Assembly (NCBI RefSeq): GCF_036417845.1
Contig: NC_089979.1
Coordinates: 116,841,415-116,905,414, forward strand
Source of the DNA: Apteryx mantelli
Lineage: Eukaryota; Chordata; Aves; Apterygiformes; Apterygidae
Direction of reading: 5' to 3'
DNA: 64,000 nucleotides
Below are positions 1-13,200 of the stretch, one piece after another. The translations under genes and the position numbers were made by a program. Within the stretch, counting starts at the first letter, position 1. Every line of letters starts with the position of its first letter. The notes beneath the pieces were generated by a model. The model had not been told where the DNA came from. It was given only the letters and a program-made list of their open reading frames with translations, and searched no databases.

Positions 1-3000
1 TAAGCTGAGAATTTTGAACTGAATTCTAAAGCTTTAAATTCTTTATACTAAAAATGCTGTTTCCATCTTTAACAGTCTTTTATTTTTTTCTTTCTGCTTG
101 TATATGTAACGTGCATGGATAGGAGCAAAGTTAGGGAAATACAAGAAATGGCAAACATCTTAGACCTAGGAAGTTTCTTATCTCTGCTGCTGTCAGAACA
201 TGCTTGAGCCTGGCGAACTGGCACTATTTTTCTGATGCTAAAGAATGTAATTTCTGTCTTTCCTTCATCTTTTCATGTGAGATAGGAAGGAACAAAGGAA
301 ACTTCCAGCTTGCTCCTTACATTCAAGGAAGGATTCCTTTTAATCTGGCATAATTTGTTAACCAAATGTTGTACTCTGATTCAGAAATATTACCATGTGG
401 CCCAAGCACAGGACTGAGAGATGAAATAGCCCAAATTTGTTCTTAGCTCTTTCAGAAGTGGAAATCAGGCAAGTTCATTTGACATTTTCATGACTCTGCA
501 AAATGGGGAAAGATACATTATTTAGGATAAAGAAAGTTAATTTATTAACATTTAAGAGCCAGTTTGAGGTCTCCAGACAAAAAGTATTGTAGGAAATGTT
601 AGAAGTGTAGAAAAGAGTCACTGTTATAGTTCAGACAAATCTTTCTTTTCCCTCATCAATCAACTTAGTTTGATCTGAAATGACAATTAAATGTATAATG
701 TTCGAACAGCAGTTTTAAGCCTGAGCTGGGTTTTCAGCTGGTCTAAGTCACCCTTGCAACTAGCCTTTATATTGTTCTTTAGAATGAAAGAGTGACCAGT
801 GAGATGCAGTGATGTACAGTGTTGACTAAAGTGTGGTTGGTGAGCCTGGGAAAAGGAAAGTTTGCTGGAATAGTTGAAAAGTCTATTGGCTCATTATCTC
901 CTAGCTGGAAAAAACGAAAGTGATACATTAGTGACAGGACTAATGCAGAGCGTCCCAGCACACTGTCAGCCAAAAGCGCTTCTGCTTCCTAGCATTAGCA
1001 CTTGTCAGTTTTCACAGACTTTGCTAAATACATATTTACTGAAAGTTCCTCAGGAAGAGAGGAAGAGGTATAAAAGCCTCGCTTCCTCCATTTGCTCACT
1101 GCCAACACTGAATGCAGCCTTTGTGCCTTGTGCAAGGGTGACAAATCTTGCTTTCCATTACTGCTCTGCGCTGACAAGGGTACGGTGTGTGTGTTGATAG
1201 TCTCTGCCAACAGCTCAGTAGATCCTCCATGGGAGCATCATCGAGGGGCTGTGAGCTGGGTCACCCCTACTGGAAGAGGCAGACTACACTGGCATGCAGA
1301 CAGTGCCCTGATTTACCAGGGACTGCTGAACCTTTCCTCCGCCTAGGCCAAGGGCACCCTTACTTCCATGGGGACTTAGTTTCTTTTCTGTCAGCTCTCT
1401 CTTGCCTGTAAAATTGCCAGTCCTTAAGAGCTCTGTCTGATCAGCTCCTGACACTTGTTGCTGTCTCTAGGACCCAGCAAGCTATCTGCCCTTTTCCAGC
1501 ATATCCATGTCCTGAGCAAAGACAACGTTCACTGTGACCCTCGGCTCAAACTATGTTTGTGTCTGTACATGGTCTCAGTATTTTCTGGGTGCCTGACACC
1601 TCAGATAGACCTGTTCCAAAGCTAACAGGAGCCAAGGAAAAAATTGCCTTATGAGTTTTCTGAGTTTTGTCTTATAGAGAAATATGAACTAGAGGCCCAA
1701 ACCTTCAAAGTTATGGTTTTAAAGGCATACCCTTATGAGGAGTGGCAGTCCCACTGAAGGCACCGGGTTTACAAACAAGGATACAGGTCATTCTTGGTGG
1801 CACAAACCTGCCTCTCTGCTGTTGCTCATGGCTCTCATGATATACAATTATCTTCCTGACTGGAAGCTGAGATTCACTTAGGTTCATTTCTTTTTTTATT
1901 CCCTCTAAGAGGTGAGCCCATCTCAGGCACTGGCAGTAAACACAGTTAACATTTTCACCTTTGAGTCTACGTTTGCCTGAAACCAAGGTTCTCTGCAGGA
2001 GAGCTGTATTTTTGAATGTTTTCCATCAGGGCTGCTTTCCCATTTTTACACAGCTGATTATTCTGAATGTGTGGAGATCATGATGTTGCCCATAATTTGG
2101 TGCAGGGTTAATGTGTGTAATTTCTGCTTAGTGTCAGCACATGGAGATGGATAAAATTCTATTCCATAACCAAAGATGGTTAAAAACACCTGCACACTAT
2201 TTAATCCCTACCTAAATGCTTAATTGCACTGAGTATTAGGTGCAGGCTGCCTGTATAGACAAGAAATTATACTACTGCTGAATTAGATATGCAGAAAATC
2301 TGCCTAGGCTTTAATTAAAACTTCACTGATTTGACTCTGTCAAACTAGTGACACAAAAGATATCTGGAGAGGTAAGGTTGTATTGAGAATAAAACTTATG
2401 CTAGACTCTGGCCAGATGCATCAGGGAAATATCAAACTATGTGTTGTTTTTTATATGTCTCCTAAGCACCTTCTAGGGACCACTGTTAGAAGCCAGATAT
2501 TATGTTAGCTAGACTTTTGGTCTGACCCAGAATGTCTGTTCTTCTGCTTTCAACAGTTTCAGCACAGTTGTTTGCACTTCTTGTTTGAAGAAGACTTGCA
2601 GAGCGTGAGCAGTCTCAGGCAAACAAAAAGTGTCTGTTTATCAAGCCCCCAGTTGCATTTTTATGTGGAATCACCTCAAACACTGTGGGTGAACATTTTC
2701 CCCCTTAAATGTGTCCATGTAAAAGAGAGGCACTTTTGAAGAACATTCTAGAATAAATATCTAAAATAGGTAAGATGAACTGCTATCTGGAGATGACTCT
2801 GTCAGTTATGGAAGGGTTCTGAACAACTAGCTTAAAATGGTTGAATAAATTTTAGATAATTAAAGTTAGGAGAGATGAGGCCTTCTTGCAGTGTCAGGTA
2901 CCAGCTGCTCTCTTTTAATGGCTGGGGAAGAACTAACACTGGTGCAAGATTTAAGCTGTATCAATGTCATAGCTTACAACAAGTATAGAGTAGGACACTC

Positions 3001-6000
3001 AAACCATGGTTATCCCAGACGTAGATGAGAACTTTTTCTGGTCAATTCTTGCATGATGACAAGTATTGCTATTCCCCCAAGGTTGGGATGTGCTGACTCA
3101 AAATAATATGTCTGTGGGTGCATCTCATCTGCAATGCCCTGCAGTGAATGTCAGTGAGAGGTTGATGTTTATTTATTACACTTTGGGAAGTTGCTTGGGC
3201 TAATTTATACGGGAAGCTTTGCTAGACAGGTAAACATGGCAATCTCATTGCTCTCAGTGCAGGGAGGGGAGGATTAACAGACAGCTTCATCTGCCATGAC
3301 AAAACTTTTCTCTGACATCTGGGCCATTAAAGTATGTGACAGGTTTTACTGCAGTGTCCATCTCTAGAAGGCACATTGGTAATTTCCTGCTTAAAACCCA
3401 AGTCACAGATGAGCACTTAGCTGGCAACTGAGACCTTGGCATCAGCAGCCAGTATTGATAATATACAGCACAAACACAATGTGAAGGCTGGAAAGCATCA
3501 CTCAGATGTGCCTTGTTGGAGTAGATCAAAATATAATGCTTCCTTCTCTGTTATGCTCAAAGGAGAGAACCTTTTTGCTCAGTGCATGGTAAAGACAGAA
3601 GATACCAACTTTGATTCTGTTTATATTTATTTCTGACAGACTTGATTTATGAATCAGAACACTTGTTTCATTATAGAAAGGATCTATCAGCTCTATGCCC
3701 TGATACAATGATTTTCTTCTAAGCTTTTCTGTCTATGTATTTCCTAGCCAAATTTGTATGCTGTCTCGTCAGTTCCATAAATCATTAAAGATAAGTAATT
3801 CCTTCTCTTAACCTTTTGGGGTGATAGCAATGCTAATATTTTCTGAGCATATTACTTCTAGCCTTTTCAGAAAAGAAGACATGTTGCTTTGTTGTACAGC
3901 ACAATAAAGTATAAAAGCATTCTTGCTCCTCTTTTTGGTCAAATTGGTAGTTTTTAACCCTCTGCATTGCTTACATGCAAAGTCTTTTAACTGAGAAGTG
4001 CTCCATCAAAGCTTTGAAACTACTTTTTGAAGTGCATATGTGCATCATTATTTTTAGTGTTTTATTGTAGAATATAGTTATTGAATTTTGCACAAAGTTG
4101 CTTAGAAATTTCACAAATTGTAAAAAAATAGTCTGTATTTTTATAGCCTTTGAATTCTTCTCTCTGTGAGCAAAGTAATTTCGTGTATAGTAACACAGGA
4201 TTAAAATTGCTTTGCTATATTCAAGATGAGCTACAGGTCTGCAATGTGATTCAATTATTTTGACTTAGAATAAGAAAGTAAAGCCTGGAGCTCAATGAAG
4301 ATTCTTATCAAAAAAAACAGAGGCCAAAGCCGACTGCAGGATAATTACAACATAGATGAAGAATTTCTATTTGAAAAAAAAAAAAACCCAAGAAAGAAAT
4401 TGAAAGATTGAAATTGCAATTGAAAGAATTGAAAAAAATAGTCTAAATACTCCTTTTAGCATTTTTCCAAGCAAAATGATATTTTGAGGTCTGAAAGGAT
4501 TTTGTTCTTATGAAATATTTGAATACCAGAAGAGCATTTTGTAGAATTCCTTAGTTCACTGAGTTCACTGTATGAACAACTTTCCTCCTCTGTCCAGAGA
4601 AGGGAGAAAATCTTTAATCTTTCTCCCATGACCAGTTAGCAAAGATGCAAGAGAGAGATTTTTTTGCCCACCTTTCCTAATGACGTCTTGTTTTCCTTCT
4701 TCCCCCCTTCGAGTTTCATTTCTACTTTGATGTCTGTGAGTAGCCAGCTAATCAGGCTATCTGTGACATGAATTTATTCATGGAGAGGAAAACACGTCAG
4801 GAATACATATGTTCCTTTAACCATCAGAATGAAGGCAACCATGAATATATCCCTGAAGGTAACATGAAGTAAGACCATGGGTATTTTTCTTTTCTTAAGT
4901 TTTTTTCTAGCTTCATAGGCTCAGCTAGGTCATATATAATGCCCCAGAGATGTACTGCTGCAGTGTTTCATGTTATCGGAGTCGGTCCTTTCTAGTGTAA
5001 GTTTTTGGGGGGGCAGGATGGCTGTATAGCTAAGGGCTTCTGCTGTGCTATGAGGGAGTGGGGACCTACATTGAATGATTTGATTCATTTCCCTGGGTTG
5101 CTCATGTGACAAGGCACCATACACTGTGAGCAGAGGTCACCCCTAACTGCAGCAGTCGCTAAAATTAGCTGTCATTATTCTGAAGCGGCAGGCACTAAAA
5201 AAAGCACTCTGATTCTTTTTTTCTCCCTTTTTCGGTCTCACTCTTTCAGAACGAATAGGTCTTGCCTGGAATCTGTCAAAGGACTGTCAAACTATGTTTC
5301 ACAAGGTAGTAGAGCAGGTCTTTAATTGTACTGGACTATGTCCTTTTTTGTAGCAGTGAATCTTTCAACCTAGTGCATTTTTTAAGATGGTGACACATCT
5401 TGTCCTTTCTCTTCCATGATACCCCATCCATATTTAACATCCCCTGGAGCTTCATCTGTATCCAATTTCCTCTCCATGTCTTGGTCTAAATAGTTGTCAT
5501 GCAGCTGCTGTTCACAGCAGCAGTTTTATTCTATTTCCTGGATCTTTCAGTGCTGGGTGTGGCGATGCCTGCAACTAGGAGCAAAACTTACCCAGAGCTC
5601 TCCACAGAGGTTACAGCAATGATAGTTTATATATCCCTTGCTTTAATAATCTAATTTATGAGTGATGAAGGTAAAATATGAAAAGGTTGGGTTTTAGAGA
5701 TAATGTGAAATGGAGGATGAATACTCTTCCAAAAAAAGGTATGTCTGCTGCCCCATTGCTTATGTGTCAGTCTGTTCCAGAACTCATTAAACTCTGGACC
5801 ATGAAGACTGGTAACGTAAAAGACGTAAACATGTAAAGCATGTGACATGATGCTGCTATTGCCTTCTGGTCTGTCTACAGAGAGGATCTAAAAATTGTTT
5901 GTCCTGTGGAAATCCACACTATCCCAGGTATGTGAATAGTGTTAGCTTTTAATTTGATGTTACAGCTCCTGATTGTCAGATTATAATTAGCTAGAAAAAG

Positions 6001-6237
6001 ATGTTTGATTCTATCACCAGTATCCCTGAGTGATAGGTATGTGTTTAATTTTTTTGTGGTTGATAAGATGAACCTCAGTTGAAAAAACAGGTATCTGCTA
6101 ATCTTAAAGAAATTGCACCTGCCAGGAGTCTGATTGCAGTGCAAAAGTGCTTTTGATAAGGAATAGCAATCCATTCTACTCTTAACCATAGCAAGTTATT
6201 GCCTGTGTTTTTCCCTTTGAAAAGGAAACATAAAATG
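1..6237. other. Intergenic DNA, no gene recognised
   Basis: AT-rich sequence without a recognisable exon, RNA gene or young repeat. The open frames here are short and resemble no family I know. Two motifs stand out. A clean TATA box (TATAAAAG) lies at 1070-1077 in a purine-rich context, with no supported gene behind it. A near-consensus CRE (TGACGTC) lies close to 4681. It lies far downstream of the STAC stop codon. Confidence 0.6.
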
Positions 6238-6396
6238 AATGCTTGTCCAGATTAACTTCTGCATTACCAGGTGAATGACAACAGGATCTGATTTTGTAAG
6301 CTCTAATGCAGGCGTGTCTGTTCAGGAGTCCTGGTGCAGCATTCTACCAAAATAACCCAAAACCTGGTAATGCAGAAGTTAATCTTGACAATCATT
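6238..6396. repeat. Long inverted repeat (35-bp arms, 89-nt spacer)
   Basis: The left arm (6238-6272) and the right arm (6362-6396) are reverse complements at 33 of 35 positions. The inner 24 bp of each arm (6249-6272 and 6362-6385) match perfectly. The spacer is 6273-6361. The whole segment could fold into a stable stem-loop. It may be a short non-autonomous DNA transposon with terminal inverted repeats, or an inverted duplication made by template switching during replication. I see no convincing target duplication and no coding content, so the origin is open. Confidence 0.8.
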
Positions 6397-7826
6397 ATGA
6401 TATCAACAGTGCCCTGTGAAGGTTATTTCCCACTGCTGTTATTGCCCAAGGACACACAAGCAACAGAGAAGGTCAGTTCTTCTGCACCATATAGAAAGGT
6501 TGAAGATGCCCAAGCTCAGGGCCGTGTAGCAATCCATGGCCTGAAAGGAGGTTGCAGCTATGCCAGTTGCAGTCCCAGAGATCAGGTACCAGTGATGCAG
6601 CAGAGGCCTGGCAGATGCCAGCAGAGCTGAAGGAGGGAGTAAAGCTCTTTCTCTAGAGGCAGGTACCAGGAGGTTGGGCAACAAGACCTGGATATCCCTG
6701 CATAGCTGAGAGCAAAAGGGACTGAAGGGACCAGCTAGCTGGCCAGCCAGCCTTCCTGGACTACAGCATATGCCGCTGACACCTGTACATTTTTAACTGG
6801 CTACCAGCCCCCATCCACATCCTCCCTCTGGATGCAAAGACGCTGAGATCTGATTTGCATTGGTGAAGACTTGGGTGAGAACTAGCTTGACTGGAAAATC
6901 TGATACTGGTACCAAGAAAAAGAAAGCTAAAAATAACACCCTTTAATTTCTAGTGACTTTTTTAGATGGTATATTATTTTACTGTTGTTGTTCTAGATGT
7001 CTATCAAAAAGTGGGATAAATTGCTCTCTGGAAGTACAGACTCCCAAACTCTCACATTGTTTGAATTGCTTTACTAGTAGCACCCTCGTTAATTACTAAC
7101 ATTATAGTATTTGTCATATAGCAGTTCATACATGCACTATAATAACTATTATAATGTGTGTCACTGCAAGTCTGAGCACTCTACACTTATATTTGAGCTT
7201 ATTAATAAGGTTAAAGAATATTCAAGTCATTTGGAGCAGACATTTTGTACTAGCCGCAGAGGAATTTCTAATGAACTGTTTCCTGATGAGACATGAAGGC
7301 TTCTAACAAACAGAACATGACATTCATACTCTGTGACAAAATTTTAAAACTCTCCACTTCCCTTATTAAATATCACTTCCCTGTCATCTAGGCAATGGAG
7401 ACTACTGCTGTGGTAACATTTACATTCTTTATTCTTCTCCTAAGCGAGTCTTCTGGTGGTCTTCTTGCCTTATTCCAGCTCTTCACTTTTTAGATGTGAA
7501 TAGAGTGGTCCAAGGAAGCCCTGGACACTGATCTTCAGTCAAGCACACGTTCCAGTGATTTTTGGCACTGTCAGGGGTAATGTGAACTGCCTGTGCTTTC
7601 CCACCAATCCGCCCTAAGTCACTATTTGACTGGCCCAATTTCCTACTCTCTGCCCTCTGCTGAGGTTGTCAGCAGACTTTAACACTAGCTGATTTTATTC
7701 GTATGCTCTGGGAAAGTTTAAAGTTTTACAAGGCTCCCTTTTATTTTGCAATGATAACAACAAAATGGTCAGATGACTGGCTTGTAGAACTAGACGATTA
7801 AGCAATAATACACAACACAGGTGACA

Positions 7827-7875
7827 AGACATTGTTGCTTTAACAATGTCTGACATCTGACAATGTCTGATAATG
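7827..7875. repeat. Small hairpin with adjoining short direct repeats
   Basis: Perfect 10-bp arms (7827-7836 and 7842-7851) flank a 5-nt loop. The right arm runs into two further copies of an ACAATGTCTGA-like unit up to about 7875. The segment may be a local slippage product. No function can be assigned. Confidence 0.7.
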
Positions 7876-10184
7876 TTCCATCTTTCTAGTCAGCTTGCAT
7901 AGTCTTATATAAGGTTTCTGTATAAATTCCTACCTGGAACCCAAAAGTCAGAGATAAGCAAAGCTTCCAAAAGCCTTGGAATACCAACTCAGGTGGCTAA
8001 ATTGGACACAGCAAGGCACCACTTGGAGCAAGCCAGTAAGAACCATTAGGCTGCTGTGTCCACAGTGCTCCATGGAAATTAAAATCCAGCAAAGATGGTG
8101 TGAAAAGGAATGAAAAAAGACTAACAGGTATATAAGCTCTCAATATTTCTTTTGCCTGATCTAACTCAATGTCTTTCTACTATCTTTTACAAAATACTGG
8201 GTTTAAGAAAAAGAAGAAACACCAACATGGGTATTTATTCAGGATGCACTCATATATTGGAGGCAATATAGCTGCGTTAGTGTGCACCTTTGCCTAGGTG
8301 AAATAGCCCTATCAAGAGGCAAGGGAGATTAGCTCAGGACTGTATCATTTTAACTTGGAGCATGGATATACTGAACTGAGATGAAGCTATAAGTTTTGAA
8401 TACATCTGTCTCTTGCTGACTTGGTGTCAAGATAGAAAAGTTTCTACATAAGCAGGCAAGCATCTTATTTATAAATAAGTTAATGAATTGGCACCAAAAA
8501 GAGCTGTTGCCCTACAATTGCCATGTGACCTCTATAGACTGTCTTATGGATCATATGGAATTGAAACACCAGCCATAAACACATCATGCAGGCTTGCTTT
8601 GCTCCTCAGCATGATATATGTATCTTTGTAGTTAAAGCAAAGAAAAATTCCTGGAGCAGAGAAACACATGCACGGACCTCTGTGGCAGTGCTATTCTATA
8701 CACCCACACTATTTAACTTGTTAGAAAGCTGCTGAAAGTTTGTCTGCCTCCCTTGTGTCAAGTGTAAATCATTACCAAGGGGGTAGTCCCAGAAATAGTG
8801 AAAGCTAGGAAGCCAGCTCAGAGCAGGAAAGCTTTAGGGTCAGCTAAATTTGATGCAATTCTGCTGATTCTGCCAGCGAAGACAACCCCAAAATAGGACT
8901 GGGTTTGACATTTACGTGTTCTGTTAAGAGTCAGCAGACTCACTATCACAGAGATAGTGCTGTAGAGACTCCAGTGAGATGATATAAAAACAAAAAGAAA
9001 AGAAAGGAGTGGAGATTAAAAACAGACACAAAAAATGCAGTTAAAGGGTAAGCTAGTCTTTCAGTCTAAGAGGATAGCTTGGTCCACCACCCCATCAGAG
9101 TATGTGTTAATTGCATGTAGCTGATCTGTAGATCTGTAATTTGCTAAGCAAGGGAGAAGGGGATCAGACCATGAGAGACTTTCCTGTGATTTGAGAGGGA
9201 GTTGAACTGGATCCTCATGACATCTCATGATGAGGGCACCCAAGTTACTCAATGATCACTTTGCTCTTTAGGGATGTTTTTTTAACCTGCTAATATGTCT
9301 TTTTCTTTCTTTGGATGCTTTCCTTTTTGCATGCAGAGACAAAAGGTACTGACTCCTCCCTCAGCAGCCTGATGTTCATATTGAGTACAAGGCCCCAGGC
9401 AAGAGAAACACTTGCAAATTCTACGTGCAAGGCGGTAACCACCTGTGAATTTTGTGTGCCACCCCAGGAGCAGGCAGAGGTGCCAGCTGCTGAGCGCTCC
9501 TCTGGCAGTCTGTCTTGCTTATCAGGCTGATGCCTTCTGCGGTGCAGTGGCCTTTCAGCTGTGTTGCACTCATCCTGCTCTTGCCAGCAATCCCCCAGCA
9601 GATACTTGCTTTCCAGTTTGTTAGCTGTGGTTGGGAAAGGTCACTAGCAGAGCAAGAAAAGGCAAAGAGGGAAGTGTTGTCCTCTCTGACAGCTCACCAT
9701 AGCCCCTCTTGTGTGTGGGATCTCAGCTGGTCACTCATGGACACCAAGGAGAGTTGCGTGTATGGGATCAGGAAGTGATTTACCTGGTACTCTGGTGATT
9801 TTTCTGCCTTGAGATGAGTGTTGACTAGCTATGGTCTATGAGGCAAAAATGTCATTGGTCCAGGCCCTGGGAATGCTGTGAGCAATGAGGGTTTGTGCAC
9901 TTCCTTGCACGTGCCAAGGCACACTGTTGAATCATTGCTCATTCTACCTTCTCCTAATTTTCTCTGCTCTTTCGTTACATATTTTGTAGGTTCTCTGCCT
10001 GGTGCACCTTCTTCAAATAAGTAGCCTGACCCGGTGGCATCTGGGTCTGGCTGTAAGTACCTCCCATCCCAAGGGTTTCCATCTTTTAGTTTGATTCCCT
10101 ATGGAAATGTGGTTTGCGGTCACACTGTCTAAGTGTATGTGTCTCCCTACCTAGAAATTTCTGAACTCCTTGCCAAAGTCAGCC

Positions 10185-10216
10185 ATATCTGAGACAGATG
10201 TATCTGTCTCAAATAT
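10185..10216. repeat. Near-perfect 32-bp palindrome
   Basis: The arms 10185-10199 and 10202-10216 pair at 14 of 15 positions around a 2-nt centre. The core arm is TGAGACAGAT. The AGAC/GTCT cores resemble SMAD half-sites, but such short matches are common by chance. Confidence 0.75.
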
Positions 10217-13200
10217 CATGAGTTCCTACAAGTTTTCTTAAAATAAGTGTTTGGGTAGACAAGAGTGGTACATCCACAGAAAAGAGGCAGTAAGCTCATT
10301 CTACACAGACATCAGAGAATCCCTAAAGGAAAGGGACACTGGAAACTCCGTTCATGGAATTAATTTTGGAGGGGGATCATGTCCATTTAGGCAAGAGAGG
10401 GAAATTCCTGATGACATACTTATTTTCTTATGCATTTATTTGTAATACTGATTAGAGTGGTTGCTTTTTTTTTTTTTTTAGGTGATGTTGCTAAGTGGCA
10501 AAAATGAAAGCACATTTTCAGTGCCATTCAAAACTAAACACTAAAAGCAAATCAAACTTGAGATAAAGAAATACAATCCTTGCACAGTTCCCTGAAAAAA
10601 GCAAGTTTGATGTTACAGATCATTCAGATTGCGTTTGGTGTCTTTTATGTAATAACAGGCATATTGTATATTCCAAAGAAATACACAGACTAAGACATGT
10701 ATTTCACTGGGATCAGCTTGAATTAGGAGGCTTGTCAATAGCACCTTGTTGCCGCTGTTAGACCACAAGTCATCAATTGTAATTCATGGTAGATTAAACC
10801 TCCCATCTAAGCTTAATTTTTATTGTAAAATATAAGATGATTTACAGCATGGTGAATTAGCATTTCTTAGACCATTCGGGTCTTTTCTTTGAGGATCACT
10901 ACCAGCATCTTTGAACTGTATAGACATTCCCAGAAGTGCCACAAGGCTCCTGGTAGCTGGTAGTGCAGAGCAGTCATGTATCAAATGAGATTAATGTGGG
11001 TTCCCATAATCTGGATCAACACACAAGAGTGTAGAGCTGGTTTTCCCTTTGGATGCTTTTCATATTATGAACTGTCATTAATTCTTCTATCTGCCTGAAC
11101 TACCCTCACGGGAGCTGTGGCTCCCTGTCCCTCCTCCACCCGTTCCCCTGCTCTCTGGCCCAGCCCTGTTTCTCAGGCTGTGCTGTGCTGGGGCATGACT
11201 ACCATGAATTAAAAGTGTTCAGGCCCAGCCACAGGGCATGAAGGTGGGGAAAGATGAGAAGAGCAGGACGGGAGGTTGCATTTCATTTCTGGTATCAGCG
11301 CCAGCCTCGCTGAGCCTCTGGTGCCATGTTGTCTCCCTGTGGCCAAGCTGCTCTTGGGCCTCACTGGGGAGAGGTGGTGCCCCAGGTGCTGGGTCGGCTG
11401 AGCCTCTGCGAAGGGACTCAAGGGAGGTTTAATCCACCTGTGGCCCAGGACCCACAGGGAAAGTGGGAAAACGAACTGCAGTTCACATGATGCTTTGTAG
11501 CAGTGCAGAAGCAGCGGATTTTCTTTTCCACATGGCTGCAGATACAACATATCCCTTTTCTTTTGCCAATAAGAAAACAAACCAAATCATCAACAAAACA
11601 AATCATCTGTAGTCTTTTTACATGTGGCCCTCAGCTGCAAAGCCTTCTTAAATCTTTGTCAAATAGGTAATAATGAAGAGAATACATTTTTATGCAGCAC
11701 GGACTTTGTGACTGCAGCACGCAGTAGTCTCTTACCCTCCAATATTCTGGCAGTACATTGAACTGTCAATCATCAAATGACCTGAGGAGAAAAAAGAAGA
11801 GACAGAAGCTGAAGAAAATTCTGGTAATGGAGTGAAAGTAGCTACATTTAGCCAATATAGCTCTAATAATGTCTCATATCTTAATGAAGATTGCTGGAAA
11901 ATATGCTTAATGGTAAACTAAATTAACAGTATATGTTTAATTTAGATCTAGTAAAATTGAGATTTATTCAGAAAATACAATCCTGCTTTGAAAAATTCAC
12001 ATGCAATAGCACCTCTCTTCCAAGCTGCCAGCATGCCTATATATGTATACACCTATATCCATACCCGTAGTATCACCTTGGGGTCCCTGCATTGTTACAG
12101 TCATTATGACTGTTGTGGTACAGCCTGGGAACAGTCAGTGCATGTGTTCTGTGTGCATTGTGTGCAGGGGTCTAGGCACCGAACACATGTACCAACCTTG
12201 CCCTTCCCCAAGGACTCACCCTCTCAAGGGCAAGGTGCAGCAGGGGGAAGGGGCACCAAAGTGGGTGGCTAGAAGAAGTAACAGCAATGAGAATATTTAT
12301 TGGTGTTGAATAGCTGGTGGCTACTCAGGACTGCAGTTGCTGAAATCAGCTGAGGGCTGCTACGTTGTGGTGGGTAATAGGGCTTTTGCCAAAAACCCCA
12401 AAGCAGCCAGAGACTTACAATAAAATGATGCAAGTTGGCATGGATGTGCCTGTTCCTGACAGAGAGCAGGCTTTTAGAGGTATCGTAGCTGAAGCGCATT
12501 TTTGAGCACCAAAACCACACATGATCTGAGGACAGTTTTCACCTCTGAGTAGTCAGAGAAGGGCTACTGCAGCACTGACATTTGCCAGAAGCTGAGGAAA
12601 GTCAGGGATGCTGAAATGTTGCTAAGTTGCTTGTCTTCGTCCAAGTAGCAGCCAAGGTCTCCTACTGCTACCAAAAGGAGTCAGTCACCCCATGTCTTTC
12701 ATGGCCTCTTGGGACCTAACTGAAGTAGCCGCTCATCTGTGAAAATGAGCTGGCAACAGTGTGCTCCAGACCCCATCTTGTGATCAATGCTGAGTTTCCT
12801 GAGCATCTGCAGGAACTGAACTGGAGAACCCCTACATTGCACGCATGAATCCTATGTCGAAAGAAATTACCCTCTGTTGCCTCAGGGAGCCCGCTGCCCT
12901 CTTGTCAACTTCTTCAGGCTGTAGAGCGATTTCACTTCCCAGTGAATGGGTCTGGGAACGGACAGCTTTGAGCCACTGCTGTGGCTGGTCAGTAAAAAGG
13001 AAGATCACTAACATCATTCTCCAGGTCTGTCAATAAGGCATAGTCGTGAAACTTCATTTTTGTCTTTTTAAAGTGTCACTCAAAATGTTTCTCACTTGCA
13101 TGCAACATTTAAACTATAACTCGCTGTTGTCTGTCACATATGTCAGTACCCCTTTAGATTCTTGAAACTGAAATACTTTTTTTTCTGAAAATGTGTACTA

